The position numbers were made by a program, and so were the translations under genes. 64,000 bases of DNA from Pseudonocardia hydrocarbonoxydans. GTDB taxonomy: Bacteria; Actinomycetota; Actinomycetes; Mycobacteriales; Pseudonocardiaceae. This document shows, in pieces, positions 56,838 through 64,000 of the stretch (positions within the stretch are counted from its first letter, which is position 1; each line of letters begins with the position of its first letter). The notes beneath the pieces are model-generated. The model made no database searches and was not told where the DNA came from. It worked only from the letters and a program-made list of their open reading frames with translations. Where the stretch lies: the NCBI RefSeq assembly GCF_006539565.1, contig NZ_BJNG01000006.1:62001-126000 (forward strand). The letters run 5' to 3'.

Positions 56838-58634
56838 GTGCGCGAGTACAGCGTTCCCGCCACCATCACCGTAGGTGACGAGGAGAATCTCGTCGACGCG
56901 GTCTACGACAACGCGGCCGCCCACGGCGCCGACGTCGTCTACCGCCGCCGGGGGGCCGACAAGCAGTGGTCCGACGTCACGTCGGCCGAGTTCGCCGAGC
57001 AGGTCACGGCCGTCGCGCGCGGGTTGATCGCGTCGGGGGTGTCCGCGGGCGACCGCGTGGCGCTGCTGTCGCGCACCCGCTACGAGTGGTCGTTGCTCGA
57101 CTACGCGATCCTCGCCGTCGGCGGCGTCACCGTGCCGATCTACGAGACGTCCTCGGCCGAGCAGATCAACTGGATCCTCGACGACTCCGGCGCCGTCGGG
57201 ATCGTCGTGGAGTCCCCGAAGCACCAGGTGCTCGTCGAGCAGGTGGCGCCCGGGCTGCAGACGTGGCAGATCGACGGGGGCGCAGTCGACGCGCTGACCG
57301 CCGCCGGCGCCGACACCCCCGCCGACGAGGTGCACGCCCGCCGCCGCGCGGTGCGCGCGGGCGACCTGGCCACCCTGATCTACACCTCCGGCACCACCGG
57401 GCGCCCCAAGGGCTGCGAGCTGACCCACCACAACCTGCTCACCGAGGTCCGCACGATCGCCGGGGTGTTCCCCGAGCTGCTCACCGCGGGCGGATCGGTG
57501 CTGCTGTTCCTGCCGCTCGCGCACGTGTTCGGCAAGGTCATCCAGTGCGGGGCGGTCTACACGCGCACGATCGTCGGGCACACCGCCGACGTCACCGAGC
57601 TGCTGCCCGACCTGGCCGCGTTCCGGCCGACGTTCCTGCTGGCCGTGCCGCGGGTGTTCGAGAAGGTCTACAACGGCGCGCGGCAGCGGGCCCACAACGA
57701 CGGCAAGGGCAAGATCTTCGACGCCGCCGCCGACACCGCGATCGCCTGGTCCAAGGCGCAGGACACCGGCGGACCCGGCATCGCGCTGCGCGTCAAGCAC
57801 GCGCTGTTCGACAAGCTCGTCTACGGCAAGCTGCGCCAGGCCGTCGGCGGCAACGTGGTGGCCGCGGTGTCCGGCTCCGCCCCGCTGGGCGCCCGTCTGG
57901 GGCACTTCTTCCGCGGTGTCGGGCTGCCGATCCTCGAGGGCTACGGCCTCACCGAGACCTCCGCGGGCATCACGGTCAACACCCTGGCCGCCCAGCGCGT
58001 CGGGAGTGTCGGGCGGCCGGTGCCCGGGCACGCCGTCCGGATCGCCGAGGACGGCGAGATCATGCTCTCGGGCCCGATCGTGTTCCGCGGGTACTGGAAG
58101 AACGAGACGGCCACCGCCGACGCGATCGAGGACGGCTGGTTCCACAGCGGCGACATCGGCGAGCTCGACGACGCCGGGTTCCTCACCATCACCGGGCGCA
58201 AGAAGGAGATCATCGTGACGGCGGGCGGCAAGAACGTCGCCCCGGCCGTGCTGGAGGACCGCCTGCGCGCCCACCCGCTGGTCAGCCAGTGCATGGTCGT
58301 CGGCGACGCGCAGCCGTTCATCGGTGCGCTGATCACCATCGACCCGGAGGCGCTGCCCGGCTGGCGCGAGCGCAACGGCAAGCCGGCCGCCGAGGGGGTC
58401 GCCGACCTCGTCGACGACGCCGACCTGCGCGCCGAGATCTCCGCGGCGGTCGACGAGGCGAACAAGGCGGTGTCGCGCGCCGAGCAGATCCGCGAGTTCC
58501 GGATCCTGCCCGTCGACTTCACCGAGGCCGGCGGCGAGATGACCCCCACCCTGAAGGTCAAGCGGCAGGTCGTCGCGAAGACCTTCGCCGGGGACATCGC
58601 GGCCATCTACACCGGGACCACCACCGGGTCCTGA
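56838..58634 (+). CDS. fadD15: FadD15-like long-chain fatty-acid CoA ligase
   Basis: This 598-residue AMP-forming ligase activates fatty acids as acyl-AMP and then acyl-CoA. Core motifs are YTSGTTGRPKG (about residues 182-192), GYGLTETSAG and DGWFHSGDIGELDD. ITGRKKEIIVTAGGKNVAP and the final PTLKVKRQVV with catalytic Lys complete it. GTG 56838 has GAGGAGG 9 nt before it. It matches fadD15 (Rv2187) in position, next to pimB'. Chain-length preference is unknown. Confidence 0.92.
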   Translation: MREYSVPATITVGDEENLVDAVYDNAAAHGADVVYRRRGADKQWSDVTSAEFAEQVTAVARGLIASGVSAGDRVALLSRTRYEWSLLDYAILAVGGVTVPIYETSSAEQINWILDDSGAVGIVVESPKHQVLVEQVAPGLQTWQIDGGAVDALTAAGADTPADEVHARRRAVRAGDLATLIYTSGTTGRPKGCELTHHNLLTEVRTIAGVFPELLTAGGSVLLFLPLAHVFGKVIQCGAVYTRTIVGHTADVTELLPDLAAFRPTFLLAVPRVFEKVYNGARQRAHNDGKGKIFDAAADTAIAWSKAQDTGGPGIALRVKHALFDKLVYGKLRQAVGGNVVAAVSGSAPLGARLGHFFRGVGLPILEGYGLTETSAGITVNTLAAQRVGSVGRPVPGHAVRIAEDGEIMLSGPIVFRGYWKNETATADAIEDGWFHSGDIGELDDAGFLTITGRKKEIIVTAGGKNVAPAVLEDRLRAHPLVSQCMVVGDAQPFIGALITIDPEALPGWRERNGKPAAEGVADLVDDADLRAEISAAVDEANKAVSRAEQIREFRILPVDFTEAGGEMTPTLKVKRQVVAKTFAGDIAAIYTGTTTGS

Positions 58635-58637
58635 CGC

Positions 58638-59771
58638 TCACCCGGGCGGGTGCAGGAGCGCGCGCAGCGTCGCCACCCGCCCGGGCCACGTCCAGTCCCG
58701 CAGCATCCGCGCCCGCCCGGCGTCGCCCATCGCGGCGGCCCGGGCGGGGTCGGCGAGCAGGCCCGTGACGGCGTCGGCGACGGCGGTGACCCGCCGGCCG
58801 TCGACGACGTGCCCGGTCACGCCCGGCCGGACGGTCTCGGGGGCGCCACCGGAGTCGCCCACCACGACCGGCAGCCCGGTCGCCGACGCCTCCAGCACCG
58901 CGATCCCGAGCCCCTCGACGTCGAGCCCGCCGCGGCGGGTGCGGCACGGCAGCGCGAAGGCGTCCGCGACGGCGTGGTGTGCCGCCAGCTCGCCGGGCGG
59001 CACCTCGCCGGTGAACACCACGTCACCGGCGACGCCGTGCGCGGCCGCCAGCCGGTGCAGCCGTGCGGCGTCCGGGCCGTCCCCGACCAGCAGCAGGCGC
59101 GCGCCCGGCACCCGGTCCCGGACCCGCGGCCACGCCCGTACCAGCACGTCCTGACCCTTGCGCCGCACCAGCCGGGACACGCACGCCAGCACGGGGGCGT
59201 CGCCGAGCCGGTGGCGGCGGCGCAGCCGCGCCCTGGCGGCCGGGTCGGGGGCGAACCGGACGGCGTCGATGCCCGAGGGCAGCGGCACCAGCGCCGCGGT
59301 GGGCCCGAACGCGGCGGCGGTGCGGTCGCGGGTCCAGCGCGAGATGGTGGTCAGCGCGTCGGCGTCGGCCCCGATCCGCCCCAGCGCCTGCCGGGCGCCG
59401 GGCAGCAGCGGCCAGCCCGCCTCGTGCCCGTGCGTGCTCGCGACCACCCGGTCGATCCCGCCGTGGCGGCGCAGCCAGGGCCCGAGCAGCGCCAGCGGGG
59501 CCGCCGCGCCGAACCAGACCGTCCGTGCACCGTGGCGGCGGGCCAGCTCCGCAGCCCGGTGCGCCACCGCGCGGCCGGGCAGCATCAGCGACGTGGTGTG
59601 CCGGTCCACGGGGTGCGGGAACGCGGCGTCGAACTCGCGGTCACCGGGCCAGGCCGGGGCGTAGACGGCCAGCTCGCCCGGCGGCAGGCGGTGGGCCAGC
59701 TCGTGGAGGTAGGTCTGGATGCCCCCGGTGCGCGGCGGGAAGTCGTTGGTCACCAGCAGGGTGCGGGGCAC
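58638..59771 (-). CDS. pimB: PimB'-like GDP-mannose glycosyltransferase (GT4)
   Basis: This 377-residue GT-B enzyme has TNDFPPRTGGIQTYLHELA near the start, VASTHGHEAGWPLLPG, LVRRKGQDVLVRAWP and GIAVLEASATGLPVVVGDSGG (the EX7E donor motif). THGHE is a mark I associate with the PimB' mannosyltransferases that add the second mannose to phosphatidylinositol mannosides. Convergence with fadD15, 3 nt apart, repeats the mycobacterial Rv2187-Rv2188c order. Confidence 0.88.
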   Translation of the reverse strand: MPRTLLVTNDFPPRTGGIQTYLHELAHRLPPGELAVYAPAWPGDREFDAAFPHPVDRHTTSLMLPGRAVAHRAAELARRHGARTVWFGAAAPLALLGPWLRRHGGIDRVVASTHGHEAGWPLLPGARQALGRIGADADALTTISRWTRDRTAAAFGPTAALVPLPSGIDAVRFAPDPAARARLRRRHRLGDAPVLACVSRLVRRKGQDVLVRAWPRVRDRVPGARLLLVGDGPDAARLHRLAAAHGVAGDVVFTGEVPPGELAAHHAVADAFALPCRTRRGGLDVEGLGIAVLEASATGLPVVVGDSGGAPETVRPGVTGHVVDGRRVTAVADAVTGLLADPARAAAMGDAGRARMLRDWTWPGRVATLRALLHPPG

Positions 59772-59845
59772 GCCGGGAAGGCTAGGGGCCCGGACGGCGG
59801 CCGGTGGACCCGACCGCCGCCCGCACCCCGGGGAGCGGACGTGGT

Positions 59846-60410
59846 CTAGATGCGGCGGGCGCCGCTGAACGCGCTGCTCGACACGGTGGCGTACTTGACG
59901 ACGTCACCGGTCTGCGGAGCGTTGATCATCTTGCCGTCGCCGGCGTAGATGCCGACGTGGCTGACGGGGCTGTAGTAGAAGACCAGGTCGCCGGGGCGCA
60001 TGTCGTCCCAGGCCACCGCCCGGCCGACCCGCGCCTGCTGCGACGACGAACGCGGCAGCGTGACGCCGGCCTCGGAGAACGCCCACGAGCGAGCACGTCG
60101 ACCTGCTGACGGTACTGCTTCCGGCCCGGGCGGCGTCGGCGGCCTGGCCGGCGGGCTCGACGGCCGCGGTCATCCGCGCGAGCTCGTCCTGGCGGGCGGT
60201 GAGCTCGTCGTTCGCCGCGTGCCACTCCACGGTGAGGGCCTCGGCCTCGCGCTGCACCTGCTCCAGGGCGGTGGCGGCGTCGGCGGCGTTGTCCGGGGGT
60301 GCGGGCTGCGCGGCGGCCGGTGCGACCCCGAGCGTCGGGGCCAGCGCCCCGGCCAGCAGCATCGCCGGCACCGCCGACACACCGGGCCGGGTACCGCCGG
60401 GTGACACCAC
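59846..60410 (-). pseudogene. Broken NlpC/P60 peptidoglycan hydrolase (RipC-like)
   Basis: Read on the minus strand, an N-terminal part (GTG at about 60410, an AGGAG upstream, a signal peptide ending APAAAQPAPP, and the start of a coiled coil with ALEQVQREAEALTVEWHAAN) breaks frame after AADAARA. A second frame carries KQYRQQVDVL. A third carries WAFSEAGVTLPRSSSQQARVG, MRPGDLVFYYSPVSHVGIYAGDG and ends ARRI at 59846. The segment that should hold YDCSG with the catalytic cysteine is absent. The gene has lost most of the coiled coil and the active site and is frameshifted at both joins. Synteny points to Rv2190c. Confidence 0.85.
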
Positions 60411-60678
60411 GCGGACGCGTCTCCTTCGTCTGCACCATCGATCGCAACCGTGCGCGCGATCGCTCACCCTTACGGGCTAACAACGCTCGCCGAACGGCGT
60501 AACGTTGGTGACCGTGCGTCGACATTCGCGTTCGAATGGCTGACGGTCCGCACGGCTCCGGGAAGGTTACGGAGACGACCGGGGGACGTCCACCAAGGGG
60601 GTGCCCCGGCGTGGCGCGGTCGACACGCCCCGCGAGGGCGACGCCGACCAGCGGGAACCGTTCGGTAACGGCGTGATG

Positions 60679-60969
60679 TCACCCGACGTCACGGCCCGCT
60701 CCCCCGCCGTGGCCGGGGCCGGTCGTCCACCGATGCGGCGCGGCCACCAGCCGCAATCTCGGCACCAGGCCTTGATCGGCGAGCACATCGAGGGCACGGC
60801 GCTCCGGTGCGTCGAGCTGCACCGTGGACGCGCCGGGCGGTCCGCCGTCCGCCCCCGCGGCGTCGTCGCCGCCCCGCCGGGGCACCGTGGGCACCCCCAG
60901 CAGCACCCCGATCACGCAGTCGCCGCAGGCGTCGCCCCGGACCTCGCAGCTGTCGCAGTCGACGATCAT
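60679..60969 (-). CDS. Small Cys-rich (CxxC-CxxC) actinobacterial protein
   Basis: This 96-residue protein starts MIVDCDSCEVRGDACGDCVIG, with CxxC at residues 5-8 and again at 15-18, a treble-clef-like zinc site. It continues with a hydrophobic VLLGVP and closes with LDVLADQGLVPRLRLV. I recognise this as the conserved small gene that normally lies just upstream of the RipC-like hydrolase. Its function is unknown. It appears intact although the neighbouring hydrolase is broken. The Ala/Gly-rich centre and C-terminal tail are variable. Confidence 0.78.
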   Translation of the reverse strand: MIVDCDSCEVRGDACGDCVIGVLLGVPTVPRRGGDDAAGADGGPPGASTVQLDAPERRALDVLADQGLVPRLRLVAAPHRWTTGPGHGGGAGRDVG

Positions 60970-61079
60970 GTCGCTCCCCTCGCGGACGGTGGCTCGTGCT
61001 CCGCCACGCTAGGGACGACCCCTGACATTGAAGATGTAGGTGCCCCGGCAGGTCGTGACTCAACCCCTGTCTGTCCTCA

Positions 61080-61106
61080 CGGACCGACCTTGGATCGGTC
61101 GGTCCG
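61080..61106. terminator. 10-bp hairpin between the Cys-rich gene and the transposase remnant
   Basis: The arm cggaccgacc (61080-61089) pairs perfectly with ggtcggtccg (61097-61106) around the 7-nt loop ttggatc. It lies in the 236-nt space upstream of the Cys-rich gene and may be an old terminator or part of the mobile-element scar. No U-run. Confidence 0.5.
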
Positions 61107-61205
61107 GCCTGCTGGAGTCCCGCTCGCCGGCAGGGCGGACATGACCTGATAGGAGCCTGGCGAGCGTCTCATCCTGTCTGCTCGCCCGACCGGCGTCGAC
61201 CTCCA

Positions 61206-61560
61206 GTGCGACGACCATCCAACGCCCGCCGCTCGGCGGTCAAGGCCGCGACCGCGGCGATGAACCAGATCCACGCCCTACTGGTCACCGCACCCGTCGC
61301 GGTCCGCGAGCACTACCGCAGGCTCACCGCTGCCCGCCTGGTCGACGCCCTGGCGGGCGCCCGGCCCGACCCCCACACCGGTACCGCCCGGGTCGTGCTG
61401 GGCGCGTTGCGGACACTCGCCCAGCGCCACCAGTTCCTCACCCCCCAGGCCGGCGAGCTGCAAGAACACCTCCGGGAGCTGGTCGCCGAGCTCAACCCGA
61501 CCCTGCTCGCCGCCCACGGCGTCGACCTTGCGGCGCTGTTGATCGCCGTCCACCCTCGAA
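61206..61560 (+). pseudogene. IS110-family transposase fragment
   Basis: The frame reads ARRSAVKAATAAMNQIHALLVTAP, then RLVDALAGARP, ALRTLAQRHQFLTPQAGELQEHL and NPTLLAAHGVDLAALLIA (each shown in part), the central region of an IS110-type transposase that lies between the DEDD and the transposase-20 domains. It lacks the N-terminal DEDD catalytic part and the C-terminal part. After about 61560 the frame becomes Arg-rich nonsense. No inverted ends or flanking repeats were found, as expected for a decayed IS110. Confidence 0.78.
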
Positions 61561-61636
61561 GCGACCGGCCACGACACCGGCGCCGGCGGCCAGGGCTGCG
61601 GCGGTACCTCCGGCGACGAGCACCGCGGGTCGACGG

Positions 61637-62251
61637 TCATCGGTGCACCGCCCGGCGGCGCCTGAGCAGCTCCACACCGAGCGGGACGAGCGAGGCGACG
61701 ACGATCAGGCCCACGATCGGCAGCAGGTAGCGATCGACCCCGGGAACGGCGGTGCCGAGCAGGTGCCCGGCGAGGACGAGACCGACGGTCCACACCAGGC
61801 CGCCGATCACCTGCCAGACCAGGAAGACCCGGGCAGGGGTGCCGAGTGCGCCGGCCATCGGGTTGAGGACGGTGCGGACGACCGGGACGAAGCGGGCCAG
61901 GACGATGGCGCGCCGGTGCCCGTAGGCGTCGAGCAGCCGCTGCGAACGGTCCATCGCGGCAACCAGGCCCGGCCGGGTGGCGCGGTGCCGCAGGGCCGTG
62001 CCGGCCCGGCGACCGATGAGGTAACCGGTCTGCGCTCCGAGCAGCGCGCCGGAGGCGGCGGCGATCAGGACGGCGGGCAAGGGCAGCGCGGTGGCCCCGA
62101 CGGTCGTCGAGGTCAGCAGCCCGGCGGTGAACAGCAGGGAGTCGCCGGGCAGGAAGAAGCCGACGAGCAGGCCGGTCTCGGCGAACAGGATGACGAACAC
62201 GCCGATGACACCGAAAGTGGCGAGCAGGGTGGCGGGATCGAGGAACGGCAC
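61637..62251 (-). CDS. DedA-family membrane protein
   Basis: This 204-residue protein has the DedA (VTT) domain: FAETGLLVGFFLPGDSLLFTAGLL near the start (given as FAETGLLVGFFLPGD and SLLFTAGLL), a G-x-x-x-G-YLIGRRAG block and RFVPVVRTVLNPMAGAL. About five membrane segments are predicted. DedA proteins include undecaprenyl-phosphate and phospholipid flippases. GTG 62251 has AAGGA 5 nt upstream and is 26 nt after the upstream gene's stop, so the two are co-transcribed. Confidence 0.9.
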   Translation of the reverse strand: MPFLDPATLLATFGVIGVFVILFAETGLLVGFFLPGDSLLFTAGLLTSTTVGATALPLPAVLIAAASGALLGAQTGYLIGRRAGTALRHRATRPGLVAAMDRSQRLLDAYGHRRAIVLARFVPVVRTVLNPMAGALGTPARVFLVWQVIGGLVWTVGLVLAGHLLGTAVPGVDRYLLPIVGLIVVASLVPLGVELLRRRRAVHR

Positions 62252-62277
62252 AGGGGTCCTTCCCGGACGTACAGGGT

Positions 62278-63420
62278 TCAGCGGAGGGTGATGGCCACGA
62301 AGTCGCGCTGGTCGGGTACCAGGTAGCGGTCGGCCGGGCCGGGCATGTTCGGCAGCAGCTTCGTCGCCGTGCTCAGCGCGCCCGACGGGTCGTGCCGGTA
62401 TGTGAACAGGTCGACCATGTTGTCGTGGATGTCGAGCTCCATGCCCGTGACCGCGCCCGCCCGGGTGAGGGCGTCCGCGAGTGAGGCGAGGGTGAGGTCC
62501 TTGCCCCCGACGTAGATCAGGTTGCCGGCGGCGTCGGTGCCCAGGCCGGACCGCCACGTGTACTGCAGCTGGTTGCGCGCGCTCCCCCACGTCCCGAAGG
62601 CGTTGACGTCGAGCCCCGGCACGGGCCGGCCGCCGTCGACGATCAGGTCGAGGTTCTGGCGCACGGTGACCACGTCCGGCCCGGCGGTGACGTCGCGTCC
62701 CCACCGGCCGATCGTGGCTGTGCCGTCCCGGTGGATGACCAGCGAGGCGGCTCCGTCCCGCAGCGGCACGCGGACCTGCCCGTCGGCGTAGTAGCCGCCG
62801 TTCGCATCCTTCATCTTGAAGCCGGAGTTGAACGTCGCGACCAGCGCAGAGCGGGCGACCGCGGGGACCTGGGCACCCTCGGGCCCGGCGGACCCGGTGG
62901 GCTCGCGGGTGCCGGCGATGACCTGGGTGCGGGTCAGGCCCTGGTCGAAACGGGCGACCCCGGCGACGACGCTGGGGTGCTGCGGATCGGGCCGGATGAA
63001 CGTGGTGTAGACGGCGGGGGTGCCGCCGGGTGCGGCCTGCCCGGCGGTCCAGACGCCCTCGCCGGGAACGGGTGTCGCTCCCTGCAGCACGGGCAGCGGT
63101 GCCGGCGCGGGCGCGGCCGACGAGGTGGCGGACGGCCGGGGCAACCCGGCCGGATCGGGCGCGGTGGCTGTCGGCCCCTGGCGATACCAGATGCTCTCGA
63201 CCAGGTCCACCAGCCCCCCGCCGCCGTTGTCGCGGACCCACTCGACGGTGCGGACCGCGAAGCTGGCGTTGCCGGGGTAGGTCAGGGCCTGGGTGTAGGA
63301 CGCGAGAGGCCAGATGGACAGTGCGACCACGGCCGCCGCGACCCAACGCCTGCGACGGTTCGGCCGGGGCGGCGGGGGCGGGGGCGTGTCGATGGGACGT
63401 TCCGGAGCGGTGGTGGTCAT
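62278..63420 (-). CDS. Phosphodiester glycosidase (NAGPA/DUF2233)-like secreted protein
   Basis: This 380-residue protein has a Pro-rich cytoplasmic start, one membrane helix (about 26-45) as an uncleaved anchor, and a Pro/Ala/Ser linker (about 85-120). The extracytoplasmic domain has FNSGFKMKDANGGYYADG, IGRWGRD, DLIVDGG and the acidic GMELDIHDNMVD. The first block and the paired Gly/Asp motifs resemble the NAGPA phosphodiester glycosidase family. It would cleave a sugar-phosphodiester outside the cell. Assignment is by motif recall and is moderate. Confidence 0.65.
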   Translation of the reverse strand: MTTTAPERPIDTPPPPPPRPNRRRRWVAAAVVALSIWPLASYTQALTYPGNASFAVRTVEWVRDNGGGGLVDLVESIWYRQGPTATAPDPAGLPRPSATSSAAPAPAPLPVLQGATPVPGEGVWTAGQAAPGGTPAVYTTFIRPDPQHPSVVAGVARFDQGLTRTQVIAGTREPTGSAGPEGAQVPAVARSALVATFNSGFKMKDANGGYYADGQVRVPLRDGAASLVIHRDGTATIGRWGRDVTAGPDVVTVRQNLDLIVDGGRPVPGLDVNAFGTWGSARNQLQYTWRSGLGTDAAGNLIYVGGKDLTLASLADALTRAGAVTGMELDIHDNMVDLFTYRHDPSGALSTATKLLPNMPGPADRYLVPDQRDFVAITLR

Positions 63421-63570
63421 GGTCGCGACGCTAGGAGCGAGATCCTCTGCGGTCGCCCTGCGGACGGTTAGCGGACGGCCAGACGGCCCGGGGGCGACTC
63501 AGCGTCCTCTCAACCACGGAGTCCGACGCTGGAGGCACGGCGAGATCCGCCCGGACGGAAGGGGAACGGC

Positions 63571-63852
63571 ATGAGCGCGATCGGGATCGTGTTGTCCACG
63601 GTGCTGCTGGTCTTCCAGCTGCTCCTGGTGGCCCGGGTGGTGGCGGACTGGATCGGAGTGCTGGCCGGCGGCCCGGAGCCGGCGTGGCGCAGCGGGTTGC
63701 GACGGGTCACTCACGCCACCACCGAGCCGGTGCTGGCACCGGTGCGGCGGGTGCTGCGGCCGGTCCGGATCGGGTCAGTATGCCTGGACCTGGCGCTGCC
63801 GGCGGTGCTGCTGGTCGTGATCCTGCTGCGTCAGCTGGCCCTGGGTCTCTAG
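63571..63852 (+). CDS. YggT-family membrane protein, second copy
   Basis: This 93-residue protein has two helices (about 4-24 and 72-91) around VTHATTEPVLAPVRRVLRP and IGSVCLDLALP, the YggT pattern, and is a paralogue of the gene at 9743-10027. ATG 63571 is preceded by GGAAGGGG. It is divergent from the phosphodiester-glycosidase-like gene. Its function is unknown. Confidence 0.85.
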   Translation: MSAIGIVLSTVLLVFQLLLVARVVADWIGVLAGGPEPAWRSGLRRVTHATTEPVLAPVRRVLRPVRIGSVCLDLALPAVLLVVILLRQLALGL

Positions 63853-63874
63853 CCAGTCGACGCCCGTTCATCAC

Positions 63875-63906
63875 GTGGCCCGCCACCTGATCAGGTGGCG
63901 GGCCAC
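63875..63906. terminator. Perfect 32-bp palindrome
   Basis: The half gtggcccgccacctga (63875-63890) is followed directly by its exact reverse complement (63891-63906), with no loop. It lies 22 nt after the yggT stop and 26 nt before the stop of the convergent partial gene, so a bidirectional terminator is likely. A minimal loop forms by opening the central bases. Confidence 0.7.
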
Positions 63907-63932
63907 GGATGCGTCGACCGGTGGGTCTGGAG

Positions 63933-64000
63933 CTACCTGGCGGTCGCCGAGGAGGCCGGCTCGTCGGCGTGGTTGCCCTCGTCGCCGGTCGCCTCGTGCT
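63933..64000 (-). CDS. C-terminal end of a gene cut by the window edge
   Basis: The last 68 nt contain a minus-strand frame reading HEATGDEGNHADEPASSATAR and then TAG (63933-63935). Every third codon position is G or C, as in the confirmed genes here. Only the polar, acidic tail is visible, so no function can be given. Confidence 0.55.
   Translation of the reverse strand, partial: HEATGDEGNHADEPASSATAR

Noticed and set aside
60521..60536. Second SOS-like site (cattcgcgttcgaatg) before the broken hydrolase
   Set aside because: The arms are only 6 bp and do not fit TCGAAC-N4-GTTCGA.
60411..60600. Possible c-di-AMP (ydaO-type) riboswitch upstream of the NlpC/P60 gene
   Set aside because: Such switches precede cell-wall hydrolase genes in some actinobacteria, but I could not find the conserved core of the family; only isolated cgttacg-type words are present.
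60601..61149. Plus-strand open frame antisense to the Cys-rich gene
   Set aside because: It has no ribosome site and no motifs; the minus-strand Cys-rich protein explains the conservation-like codon pattern.
61556..61677. Minus-strand frame with VLVAGGTAAALAAGAGVVAG as a gene of its own
   Set aside because: Start codon and correct frame are ambiguous; the ATGA-coupled frame has better third-position bias but a Pro-rich sequence. It is kept only as part of the scar finding.

Overview
This is 64 kb of chromosome from a very high-GC actinobacterium, most likely a member of the Pseudonocardiaceae (a Pseudonocardia-like genus is a guess, not a demonstration). Supporting signs are the near-universal G/C third codon positions, the many GTG starts, a DivIVA/Wag31-SepF-FtsZ division cluster, a meso-DAP-type MurE, and a gene order that follows, from memory, the Mycobacterium tuberculosis wag31-ftsZ-mraZ-lppM-idsA2-mptA-pknL-aroG-fadD15-pimB' region almost gene for gene.

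Layout. (1) 1-3.8 kb, minus strand: rluD, lspA, a CPA-type antiporter and a methyltransferase. (2) 3.9-28.5 kb, all minus strand: ileS with a complete T-box leader, a Pro/Ala-rich membrane protein, wag31, yggT, sepF, yggS, pgeF, ftsZ, ftsQ, murC, murG, ftsW, murD, mraY, murF, murE, ftsI, an FtsL-like gene, rsmH and mraZ. The mur/fts genes are translationally coupled by 1-4 nt overlaps. In front of mraZ lies a promoter covered by three MraZ boxes at exact 10-bp spacing. (3) 28.9-33.3 kb, plus strand, divergent from mraZ: a MoxR-DUF58-TgpA transglutaminase operon. (4) 33.4-38.2 kb: DUF3040, a methyltransferase, an orphan ParA-like ATPase, a SAV_6107 HEPN/DUF6504 pair downstream of a perfect LexA box, a GNAT enzyme and LppM. 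(5) 38.2-46.6 kb: metF, then idsA/crtE-crtI-mptA-crtB, in which carotenoid genes are interleaved with a mannosyltransferase, then a Rv2175c-like regulator and the PASTA kinase PknL. (6) 46.6-59.8 kb: aroG, a 47-residue GPGG membrane peptide, RNase AS, a MASE1-PAS-GGDEF cyclase, a PlsC acyltransferase, a ROK kinase/ArsA/SRPBCC operon, a phosphoesterase, a fadD15-like ligase and pimB'. (7) 59.8-64 kb: a wrecked NlpC/P60 hydrolase, a small Cys-rich protein, an IS110 transposase remnant, DedA, a phosphodiester-glycosidase-like protein, a second YggT, and the 3' tip of one further gene.

Together the genes build and regulate the cell envelope: peptidoglycan precursor synthesis, septation and polar growth, polyprenyl and mannolipid supply, PASTA-kinase signalling, and lipid activation and acylation. 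No complete mobile element, CRISPR array, rRNA or tRNA was seen. I did not find a convincing wholly new system. The most distinctive signals are the carotenoid genes inserted around mptA, the internally deleted NlpC/P60 gene at a conserved locus, the perfect SOS box before the HEPN/DUF6504 pair, the large perfect inverted repeat between mraZ and rsmH, and tandem repeats that abut or include the stop codons of three minus-strand genes.
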